This document shows positions 9,057-15,338 of a stretch of DNA of 20,047 nucleotides, piece after piece (positions within the stretch are counted from its first letter, which is position 1; every line of letters starts with the position of its first letter). Location of the stretch: contig DKPN01000049.1 in the NCBI GenBank assembly GCA_002471195.1, positions 1 through 20,047 of the forward strand, given 5' to 3'. The DNA is from Bacteroides sp. UBA7333 (GTDB taxonomy: Bacteria; Bacteroidota; Bacteroidia; Bacteroidales; Bacteroidaceae). Both the position numbers and the translations under genes were made by a program. The notes under the pieces were generated by a model. The model was given only the letters and a program-made list of their open reading frames with translations, was not told the DNA's origin and made no database searches.

Positions 9057-9104
9057 AAAAAACCGCAATCTAGTCTATCATAAAGATAGTTTTCGATTAC
9101 GGTT
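9057..9104 (-). terminator. Terminator of tnaA
   Basis: Read on the minus strand, AACCGTAATC (9104-9095) pairs with GATTGCGGTT (9070-9061) through one G-U, and CTATC/GATAG (9075-9079, 9085-9089) forms an inner stem. A run of U (opposite A at 9057-9060 and beyond) follows directly. On the plus strand the same stem has a C-A mismatch and no U tract, so it mainly serves tnaA. Confidence 0.7.
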
Positions 9105-9133
9105 CCACTCTCTCTCAAGTATTTCTTTTACAT

Positions 9134-10507
9134 TTAGAGTCTTTCCAGTTTAACTGTAAAGTGTCTCATTAAAGGGGCTTCCCAAGAAATTTGGACGCCC
9201 CTTTTTATTTCTTCTCTTCTATCAAATACATTTTTTAGGGCTACAGCTACTACATTCATGTGATTATCGGTATATACTCTTCTAGGTATTGCCAATCGAA
9301 GCATATCTAAACCACCAAATCGATTTTCTCGTGTCACTGGATCTCTATCTGCCAAAATATAACCTATTTCGCAACCTCGAATGCCCGCTTCTAGAAAAAG
9401 TTCTATCGTTAACGTTTGTGCCGGAAATTCCTCTTTGGGTACGTTTGTCAATATTTTACTAGCATCCACAAAGATGGCGTGTCCACCGGCGGGACGTTGA
9501 TAAGGAATACCATACTCATCTAATTTATCTGCTAAATATTGCACTTGTTTGATACGCGATTCAAGATTTTCAAATTCAGTATTTTCGTCTAAACCCACAG
9601 CGAGCGCATTCATATCTCTGCCATTCATTCCTCCATAGGTCAGATAACCTTCGAATTGAACGCAAAAACCTTTCGCTCCATTATACCAATCTTCTAATCG
9701 AGTTGCAATAAAACCACCCATATTTACGATGCCATCTTTTTTGGCACTCATTGTCATTCCATCTGCCAAATCGAACATTTCGTGAACAATCGCTTTTATG
9801 CTTTTATCTGAATAACCTTCTTCGCGCGTTTTGATGAAATAGGCATTTTCCGCAAAGCGAGCAGAGTCGAATAATACCGGTTTATTATACTTGTTGGCCA
9901 ATTGTCGCACTTCACGAAGATTCTGCATCGAAACCGGTTGACCGCCTGCAGTATTGTTGGTTATTGTTACGATAATAAAAGGTATTCTATCGCTATATTT
10001 TTGTAAGGCTTGCTCTAGTTTTAATGGATCTACGTTTCCTTTGAATGGAATTTCAAGCTGAGTGTCTTTCGCTTCATCGATTGTACAATCAAGCGCAGTT
10101 GCTTTACGACCCTCAATATGACCTTTGGTAGTATCAAAGTGTGAATTTCCGGGTATGATATTTCCTTCGTGTACTAAGTATGAAAATAATACATTTTCTG
10201 CAGCTCTGCCTTGGTGTGTAGGAATCACATACTCGAAACCGGTTAGTCGTTGTATTGTTTCTTGAAGATGAAAGAAAGATGTTGCTCCTGCGTAACTTTC
10301 ATCGCCCAGCATCATTGCTGCCCATTGCCGATCGCTCATTGCACCTGTACCCGAATCGGTTATTAAATCAATATATACTTGTTCTGACTTCAATTGAAAC
10401 ACATTATAATGTGCCTCTCTCATCCAGTTTTCGCGTTCTTCGCGGGTGCTTTTTTTAATGGGTTCAACCATTTTTATTTTCCATGATTCGGCAAAAGGTA
10501 ACTTCAT
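9134..10507 (-). CDS. tnaA: Tryptophanase (tryptophan indole-lyase)
   Basis: PLP enzyme splitting L-tryptophan into indole, pyruvate and ammonia. At 457 residues it is of family length and contains NNTAGGQPVS (184-193), DSARFAENAYFIK (214-226) and the cofactor lysine in MSAKKDG (K257). Three positions separate tryptophanase from the near-identical tyrosine phenol-lyase, and all read as tryptophanase: aspartate in FDTTKGH (D125, Thr in the phenol-lyase), isoleucine in CEIG (I381, Arg in the phenol-lyase) and histidine in MRHFT (H449, Phe in the phenol-lyase). It stands alone, with no permease beside it. Its own promoter leaves about 20 bases of leader, so there is no space for a TnaC-type regulatory peptide. 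Indole production is an inferred trait of the organism. Confidence 0.95.
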   Translation of the reverse strand: MKLPFAESWKIKMVEPIKKSTREERENWMREAHYNVFQLKSEQVYIDLITDSGTGAMSDRQWAAMMLGDESYAGATSFFHLQETIQRLTGFEYVIPTHQGRAAENVLFSYLVHEGNIIPGNSHFDTTKGHIEGRKATALDCTIDEAKDTQLEIPFKGNVDPLKLEQALQKYSDRIPFIIVTITNNTAGGQPVSMQNLREVRQLANKYNKPVLFDSARFAENAYFIKTREEGYSDKSIKAIVHEMFDLADGMTMSAKKDGIVNMGGFIATRLEDWYNGAKGFCVQFEGYLTYGGMNGRDMNALAVGLDENTEFENLESRIKQVQYLADKLDEYGIPYQRPAGGHAIFVDASKILTNVPKEEFPAQTLTIELFLEAGIRGCEIGYILADRDPVTRENRFGGLDMLRLAIPRRVYTDNHMNVVAVALKNVFDRREEIKRGVQISWEAPLMRHFTVKLERL

Positions 10508-10534
10508 CTTTGTAAATGTTTTATTATACTATAA

Positions 10535-10566
10535 CAAATGTATTAGTTTGTTTTTAAATTAGCAAA
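10535..10566 (-). promoter_or_regulatory. Promoter of tnaA
   Basis: On the minus strand TTTG (10566-10563), a 20-base spacer and TACATTTG (10542-10535) match the Bacteroidota consensus fully. Transcription would start near 10529, about 22 bases before the ATG at 10507. The promoter shows that tnaA is not dependent on the sigma/anti-sigma operon upstream. Confidence 0.65.
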
Positions 10567-10648
10567 GATTTACTTACATTTTGTTAGCTGTTGATTTAGA
10601 TATAATAAACTACCACTTGATAAGCCTAATGATAATTGATGATAGATA

Positions 10649-11887
10649 TTAATAGGTGAAACGTAAACCGGCTTGCAGATTAAAATTGAATGGATGTTCA
10701 TTGCGAATGGTTTTAAGACTTGAATTGTCATTAAAATAATATGCAACGCCTGGTTCTAAATACATACCCAACTGCCGAGTGATATTAAATTGTGCTCCCA
10801 GACCACCCATAATAGAAAATTGTAGGGGCCTTTCGTCAATTTTATTATTGTCAAATTTGCCGTATATACATTTTTCGATTTGGCCTCCTGCTGCTACATA
10901 TAGTGTAACGTATCGAGTATTCAAGAAATCCCAAATAGCCTTAAGCGGTATCCCTAAATAATATAATTTTTGTTTATGAGATGTGTATATATTATCGGCC
11001 AGTGTGATGTCGGATGATAATAATGTGAAATTGATACCTGTCTCTATTGAAAAGCCATGTTTAATTGGATACTTAAATGAGAGTCCGGCCGTGATAGGCT
11101 GGTGATGTTTGGTATTAATAATCTCATTATTGCGCAATAGATAAGGGATACCCTCATTAAAAACAAGAGTGTGATTTGTAGGAATATCCATCATTCCTAA
11201 ATCGGAAACATTAATTCGGCTTGGACTTTCAGAAAAGCCTATATTTTTATTTAATGCAAAATTTCCTGCATTGCCAATACCTACGCCTATCGATGCTTTA
11301 TTTTTTCTTTTCGTTTTATCGGTTTTGTTGGGTAAATGATATTTATCTTTTGTTGAGGGTTTTCTTTTTGTAGTATTGTTTTGATTACTTTTTTCCGGTG
11401 AAACCTCTTTTTCAATCATATTGCTCTCTTTATCCGTTACCGTAGTTGCTCTATTCGTATCTTCATTGTTCTCTAAGATATTTTCATGGCGCTCAACTTG
11501 ATTCGATTCACTGTTTTTTGTTTGTATAGGTGACAACTTATGATGAGGCTCGCTCACTTGAGCCATATTGTTTGTTGGCAGTATGGCGGGTGAGGGTGTT
11601 AAGATTTCTGCATGTTGATCAACTATTTCAACAATGGTTTCGTTTACGCTGTTAAATTGAGGTGAGTGAATCAGATAAAGTCCTATTGTTGAGATTGCTG
11701 CAATTAAAATGGCAGCAGCAGCCATTTTCCATAGAGGTTTAATTTTAGATATAGGTTTGTTTATGGGATACAAATCTTTTTCAAGTTTGTCCCATTGCAT
11801 CATTGGAGTTTGATCTGAATAGTTTTCGAGTTTATTCTTTAAATGATCTATCCAAGGTTCATTTTTATTTATATCATTCTCTTTCAT
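10649..11887 (-). CDS. dma1: Dma-like dual-membrane-spanning anti-sigma factor with C-terminal beta-barrel
   Basis: A 412-residue protein with four visible parts. There is a charged cytoplasmic N-terminus (1-52, containing WIDHLKNKLENYSD and WDKLEKDLYP), one transmembrane helix (about 53-74, MAAAAILIAAISTIGLYLI) and a long, low-complexity hydrophilic linker rich in N, K, E, S and T (about 78-197). The C-terminal region (about 198-412) has alternating beta strands (GVGIGNAG, ITAGLSFKYPI, FSIETGINFTLL, FSIMGGLGAQF, MYLEPGVAYYF) and ends NLQAGLRFTY, an aromatic beta-barrel signal. Its start codon overlaps the ECF sigma stop codon (ATGA). This is the layout I recall for Dma proteins of Bacteroides: a sigma-binding head, a periplasm-crossing disordered tether and an outer-membrane barrel. 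Anti-sigma function is inferred from architecture and position; a plain PorT-like barrel annotation would miss the N-terminal half. Confidence 0.75.
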   Translation of the reverse strand: MKENDINKNEPWIDHLKNKLENYSDQTPMMQWDKLEKDLYPINKPISKIKPLWKMAAAAILIAAISTIGLYLIHSPQFNSVNETIVEIVDQHAEILTPSPAILPTNNMAQVSEPHHKLSPIQTKNSESNQVERHENILENNEDTNRATTVTDKESNMIEKEVSPEKSNQNNTTKRKPSTKDKYHLPNKTDKTKRKNKASIGVGIGNAGNFALNKNIGFSESPSRINVSDLGMMDIPTNHTLVFNEGIPYLLRNNEIINTKHHQPITAGLSFKYPIKHGFSIETGINFTLLSSDITLADNIYTSHKQKLYYLGIPLKAIWDFLNTRYVTLYVAAGGQIEKCIYGKFDNNKIDERPLQFSIMGGLGAQFNITRQLGMYLEPGVAYYFNDNSSLKTIRNEHPFNFNLQAGLRFTY

Positions 11888-12435
11888 TTGTAGTTGGCAT
11901 TAATCCATTCTTTCACTTTTTTGGCTAATGTGTTTTTGGCTCTGAATAGTTGAGATGCGGATGATTTTTCATTGATCTCTAATAATTCGGCTATCTCTTT
12001 ATGAGATTTATCTTCAAAAGTATATAAATTAAATACGGTTCGATAACCTGCCGGGAGCTCGTTGATAAATTGCATCAACACGGTCTCGGGTATAATGTCA
12101 ATATCAGATGTACTGGGTTCGGCATAGAGTTCGGGCGAATCATCCAAATTGGCTGCATTGTTGATGATATCGGTTTTGCGTAAATACTGTAAAGCCTCAT
12201 TCACCATAATACGTTCCATCCATGCTCTGAGTGAACCTTCACCTCGCCACGTGAATTTATCAAAAGAATGGAGTATTTTTATAAACCCATCATGTAACAA
12301 ATCTTGTGCAGTGTCTCTATTGTTAGAATACCGCAAGCATATGGCATACAACCTATTTGCATATAGCTCATAAAGCTCTTTGCGGGCTTTGTTTTTACCA
12401 AGCCTGCATTGCTCTGCCAATTGTTGTTCTTCCAT
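11884..12435 (-). CDS. das1: ECF-family RNA polymerase sigma factor, partner of the Dma-like protein
   Basis: A 183-residue extracytoplasmic-function sigma factor. Region 2 is LYELYANRLYAICLRYSNNRD-type followed by AQDLLHDGFIKIL (binding core polymerase and the -10 element). Region 4 is LPAGYRTVFNLYTFEDKSHKEIAELL with a helix-turn-helix and SQLFRAKNTLAKKV. The open frame extends to 12585 (233 residues), but the ATG at 12435 gives the usual ECF length and begins MEEQQLAEQCR just before region 2. The ATG at 12528 is an alternative. The stop overlaps the start of the Dma-like gene by 4 bases, typical of a translationally coupled sigma/anti-sigma pair. No TAnnTTTG promoter was found upstream, consistent with autoregulation by its own promoter type. 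A 10-bp palindrome AACACGTGTT (12443-12452) lies just before the start. Confidence 0.88.
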   Translation of the reverse strand: MEEQQLAEQCRLGKNKARKELYELYANRLYAICLRYSNNRDTAQDLLHDGFIKILHSFDKFTWRGEGSLRAWMERIMVNEALQYLRKTDIINNAANLDDSPELYAEPSTSDIDIIPETVLMQFINELPAGYRTVFNLYTFEDKSHKEIAELLEINEKSSASQLFRAKNTLAKKVKEWINANYK

Positions 12436-12605
12436 TCTTCGTAACACGTGTTTAATAACTAAATGCTCAAGGGTTGAAATTACTGCATTGCTATCAACAA
12501 TAAATAATGTGTTTTGTTTCTTTAACATTTTAGTGTGCAGTATTACTCTAATTGCGGCATTTATCAACACGTAAAATGAATGCAATGTGTCATGAACTTA
12601 AATAA

Positions 12606-13364
12606 ATGAAACAGATGAGAAATTTTAAATGGATTATTATTTGCTTAATCGTTATACCGTTTTTACAATCATGTTTAAATAATGATGAGAAATGGGATGA
12701 AAACACAAATTTAGCATTGGTCACTGTTCGTATGAAAACAGATGCAGCCGACAAAAACGATTTCTTTTTTGCTTTGGATAATAATGAAACAATCAATCCA
12801 TTGAATACTCCATCTCAATATAAGGCAATTGATGGACAAAGAGCGTTTGCCTGTCTGAAATTATTAGATAATACAAGCGTTGGATATAATAAAGAGTATA
12901 ATTACAATGCCGAAGTTTTATATATTGAAAACATACTAACCAAAGATATTATTCCGTTAACATCAGAAATTAATGACAGCATTGGCAATGATCGTATAAA
13001 TATTACACATGCTTGGATAGCGCAAAATTATATCACTATCGAATGTCAGTTTTACAGATCGTATAGCTCAGACATTAAACACATGCTAAATATGGTTTAT
13101 GATGCCGAAAATCCTGTCATTGATGAAAATGGTTATCTGAATTTAGAATTCCGTCATAATGCATATAATGATGCGAATTTAAAGATTAACGAAGCTCTTG
13201 TTTCGTTTAAATTAGATAATATTGCTGAGCTAATGAAGCAATCTAAAGGGTTGAGAATTAGTGTAAATACGATATATAACGATACGCAATATATTATCCT
13301 TGAAAATGAATCAGATGAAAGGATCTTGAAAAGTAAACCTACCGAAACTTATGATATATTTTAA
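12606..13364 (+). CDS. nigD: NigD-like outer-membrane lipoprotein
   Basis: A 252-residue lipoprotein of the NigD family, whose biochemical activity is unknown. The signal sequence MKQMRNFKWIIICLIVIPFL ends in a lipobox LQSC with the lipidated cysteine at 23, followed by the acidic LNNDEKW. The rest fits the two-part NigD fold: an N-terminal OB-like segment (VTVRMKTDAADKNDFFFALDN, then KEYNYNAEVLYIENILTKDI) and a C-terminal beta-sandwich (NITHAWIAQNYITIECQF, LNLEFRHNAYND, VSFKLDN). M4 at 12615 is an alternative start. The gene is divergent from the ECF sigma/Dma operon. In B. thetaiotaomicron, as I recall, a NigD protein is the effector through which Dma1 controls vesicle release, so adjacency here suggests it is a target of this sigma factor. 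That link is inference. A terminator follows 167 bases downstream. Confidence 0.82.
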   Translation: MKQMRNFKWIIICLIVIPFLQSCLNNDEKWDENTNLALVTVRMKTDAADKNDFFFALDNNETINPLNTPSQYKAIDGQRAFACLKLLDNTSVGYNKEYNYNAEVLYIENILTKDIIPLTSEINDSIGNDRINITHAWIAQNYITIECQFYRSYSSDIKHMLNMVYDAENPVIDENGYLNLEFRHNAYNDANLKINEALVSFKLDNIAELMKQSKGLRISVNTIYNDTQYIILENESDERILKSKPTETYDIF

Positions 13365-13453
13365 AGAATAAACAACGGCCCAAACACAAAATAAGCACTG
13401 ACAATTTTTTTATGAATCGTACCTATTGGTAACGAAAAAAACACACCGTTACA

Positions 13454-13493
13454 ACACATTTATCAACAAACACATTTATCACAAACACATTTA
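13454..13493. repeat. Short tandem repeat ACACATTTATCA
   Basis: The 12-mer ACACATTTATCA occurs at 13454-13465 and 13470-13481, and a shortened copy ACACATTTA at 13485-13493, so the period is 16 then 15 bases. The inner string CATTTATCAACA at 13457-13468 also occurs exactly at 12558-12569, on the other side of the nigD-like gene. Confidence 0.7.
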
Positions 13494-13531
13494 AAGTGCA
13501 ATTGACTTTAATAATTTAACATGATGTTAAG

Positions 13532-13565
13532 AGACTTCCTAATTTAATTGGGAAGTCTTCTTTTT
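13532..13565 (+). terminator. Terminator downstream of the nigD-like gene
   Basis: AGACTTCC (13532-13539) pairs with GGAAGTCT (13551-13558), and the stem continues inward by four more pairs, including one G-U, to a 3-base loop. It is followed by TCTTTTT ending at 13565. The stem-plus-T-run arrangement fits an intrinsic terminator on the + strand. Confidence 0.8.
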
Positions 13566-13667
13566 ATATCCCTATTGCAGCATTGAATAGTGTAACACAA
13601 TATACCGATAAATGTAGCTATTTATGTTGTGAAATGACCTATATCACATTTGTGAAAATAGAATATC

Positions 13668-13697
13668 TCAATTGTGATAGAGCGATATCACAATTGA
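13668..13697 (-). terminator. 12-bp hairpin downstream of hemW, possible terminator
   Basis: TCAATTGTGATA (13668-13679) and TATCACAATTGA (13686-13697) form a perfect 12-bp stem with a 6-base loop, 40 bases past the hemW stop. On the minus strand a moderately U-rich stretch follows (GATATTCTATTTTC). It could alternatively be a protein-binding dyad, since the arms contain TGTGA and TCACA. Confidence 0.45.
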
Positions 13698-13737
13698 AGA
13701 TTATAATTATCATTGGGATGGGTGAGAAGATCTAGGT

Positions 13738-14874
13738 TTATTCTTCAATATATAGTAAATCACTCATGATATCATCGGAAACAAAAATTCCATTCTTTGA
13801 TAATTTAATGATATCATCAATGCGTTCTAATTTTCCGCTATTTAAATGGGTAAGCGACATTTTTAGAAAATAAGAATAATACTTTTCTCCATATCTGCTT
13901 TTTATGCGATTTAATGAAATGCCCCACTTGGTTCGAAGTCTTGTAATAATATATTCATTGTAATCGGTGTTGATGTCAATTATTTCCTTTTCAAAGTCTC
14001 TATTTCCCGATTCAATACCATCAATATAATGTGTCAATGAAGCGATGTTCCACTCTCTTTCGTTGCCATTATATGAATGTGCAGATGGGCCACAGCCTAA
14101 ATAATGAACGCCTTGCCAATATGAAGTGTTGTGTTTCGAATATAATTGTGGTTTGCTGAAATTTGAAATTTCGTAATGTTCATACCCTTTTTCGGTGAGT
14201 CTTTTAATTAATGTCTCGAAAAACAAAAGACTGCTTTCTTCCTCTACCTCTTTTAATTGTTTGTTTTCTCGTAGTTTATATAATAATGTATCTTTCTCGT
14301 ATATGAGGTGGTAGGCCGATATGTGCTCTACATCCAACTCTATAGCTTGATTTAAATCGTTGTGCCAATCTTCTATCGTTTCTCCGGGAAGCCCATACAT
14401 TAAATCGATACTGATATTTTGAAAACCTGCTTTGCGACATGTTGCTACTGCCTTTACTGCTTGTTCGCAATTGTGACGTCTGTTAAGGGTTTTCAACATG
14501 TTATTATTAAAACTTTGAACTCCCATGCTGATTCGGTTGAAAGGCAATTTTTGAATAAGATCATTGGTGTACGCTTCTGTTAAATCATCAGGATTGGCTT
14601 CCAATGTTATTTCTTTCGCCTTTATTTCGCCGAAAGTTTTGTCAATTGCATCGAATATTTGTTTGAACTCATCGATGCTTAATTGTGAAGGGGTGCCTCC
14701 CCCAAAGTATATGGTATCAATCGACTCATTATTGATGTAATCTTTTCTCATTGCTATCTCTTTACAAAGTGCGTTGATAAATCGAGTCTTTTTGTCATTT
14801 GATGCCGTCGAATAAAAATCGCAATAAATACAACGAGTTTTACAAAATGGAATATGTATATAGAGCCCGGCCAT
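13738..14874 (-). CDS. hemW: HemW, radical SAM haem chaperone
   Basis: A 378-residue radical SAM protein that binds haem and is thought to deliver it to haem proteins. It starts MAGLYIHIPF and has the cluster motif C-KTR-C-IY-C (C11, C15, C18). The fourth cysteine that marks true coproporphyrinogen dehydrogenase HemN (CxxxCxxCxC) is absent (CDFYS), which supports HemW over HemN. Also visible are FGGGTPSQL, LEANPDDLT, NRISMGVQSF and DLMYGLPGE, and a C-terminal winged-helix HemN_C region with WGISLNRIKSRYG. The frame runs upstream to a TTG at 14907, but that codon lies inside the -7 promoter box, so the ATG at 14874 is the start. The gene is often annotated as an oxygen-independent coproporphyrinogen oxidase. 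Confidence 0.92.
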   Translation of the reverse strand: MAGLYIHIPFCKTRCIYCDFYSTASNDKKTRFINALCKEIAMRKDYINNESIDTIYFGGGTPSQLSIDEFKQIFDAIDKTFGEIKAKEITLEANPDDLTEAYTNDLIQKLPFNRISMGVQSFNNNMLKTLNRRHNCEQAVKAVATCRKAGFQNISIDLMYGLPGETIEDWHNDLNQAIELDVEHISAYHLIYEKDTLLYKLRENKQLKEVEEESSLLFFETLIKRLTEKGYEHYEISNFSKPQLYSKHNTSYWQGVHYLGCGPSAHSYNGNEREWNIASLTHYIDGIESGNRDFEKEIIDINTDYNEYIITRLRTKWGISLNRIKSRYGEKYYSYFLKMSLTHLNSGKLERIDDIIKLSKNGIFVSDDIMSDLLYIEE

Positions 14875-14904
14875 AGTTAATAATATCGTTAGATGTTTAT
14901 TTAG

Positions 14905-14912
14905 CAAATGTA
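14905..14912 (-). promoter_or_regulatory. -7 box of the hemW promoter
   Basis: CAAATGTA on the plus strand reads TACATTTG on the minus strand, a perfect TAnnTTTG. The same octamer serves tnaA. Transcription would begin near 14898, about 24 bases before the ATG. No TTTG -33 element was seen at the proper distance. Confidence 0.5.
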
Positions 14913-15338
14913 CATTATTTTTGGGCTTATATACATTTTATTTATATAGAGTTGCTATGTTGTGTTTTTGTATTAACATTTTTCTTCTCCTATTTAACCC
15001 GTTTCGATAATTGTATATGCTTTTTTGATAAGTATGCATTTAATATTGCTTGTGTGATCTTAATCTTATTTAGAATATAATAGCCCTATTAACGTGATAA
15101 TATTTAATAAAATCCAGAGTATTTAGTCTTTTTACTTTTGAAAATAGAATACACGTAATAAAGATAAGTAAGTTGATTATTTCATTTAAAATAAAATAGA
15201 TTATAGCATGTTAAACAACAGTGTTTAATAACACGGGGTAGTTGATTGCTTTTAATTTTATTAATTTATAATTTGCGCAAACTATAGTTAACGGTGTGTG
15301 TAAAGCACACTTATTTATCCATTTAAATCTTAAATGTT
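14913..15338 (+). promoter_or_regulatory. Upstream region and long leader of the EF-G2 gene
   Basis: This A/T-rich region has no plausible gene. The only perfect + strand -7 box is TACTTTTG at 15133-15140, without a TTTG at -33, which would give a leader of about 190 bases and may need an activator. The leader carries TTAAAC/GTTTAA (15211-15216, 15223-15228), two overlapping 10-bp palindromes TTTGCGCAAA (15272-15281) and AACTATAGTT (15280-15289), and a GTGTG/CACAC hairpin (15296-15300, 15306-15310). B. thetaiotaomicron fusA2 is, as I recall, activated by the CRP-family regulator Cur under carbon limitation; a matching site here is not established. Confidence 0.4.

Larger units (their letters stand above)
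13365..13737. other. Gene-free convergent spacer rich in repeats and hairpins
   Basis: This 373-base interval between the nigD-like gene and hemW has no convincing reading frame. It holds a GTAACG/CGTTAC dyad (13429-13434, 13447-13452), a three-copy short tandem repeat, a strong + strand terminator, an ATAAAT/ATTTAT dyad (13608-13613, 13620-13625) and a 12-bp hairpin next to hemW. Five TGTGA or TCACA pentamers fall between 13628 and 13692. Confidence 0.6.

Noticed and set aside
9134..10507. Tyrosine phenol-lyase instead of tryptophanase
   Set aside because: The three positions that distinguish the enzymes (D125, I381, H449) all have the tryptophanase residue.
10649..11887. Simple PorT-like outer-membrane barrel protein
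   Set aside because: There is no signal peptide at the N-terminus. The first 52 residues are charged and precede an internal membrane helix, and the gene is coupled to a sigma factor gene.
12436..12585. Longer sigma factor frame (233 residues)
   Set aside because: The extra 50 residues match no sigma region, and would leave only 20 bases for two divergent promoters. Not fully excluded.
13451..13494. CRISPR array
   Set aside because: Only two full units and one partial unit of 12 bases at 15-16 base spacing; far too short, with no cas genes.
13566..13737. Miniature transposable element
   Set aside because: Inverted repeats are present but there is no target-site duplication or matched terminal pair enclosing the segment.
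13738..14874. Oxygen-independent coproporphyrinogen III dehydrogenase (HemN)
   Set aside because: The fourth cysteine of the CxxxCxxCxC motif is missing and the length (378) fits HemW.
14875..14907. Upstream TTG start for hemW
   Set aside because: The TTG is the last part of the TACATTTG promoter box, so it would precede the transcription start; MAGLYIHIPF is the standard HemW start.
15208..15228. Six-codon ATG frame in the EF-G2 leader as a regulatory peptide
   Set aside because: A frame this short is expected by chance in A/T-rich DNA and no ribosome-site or sequence signal supports it.
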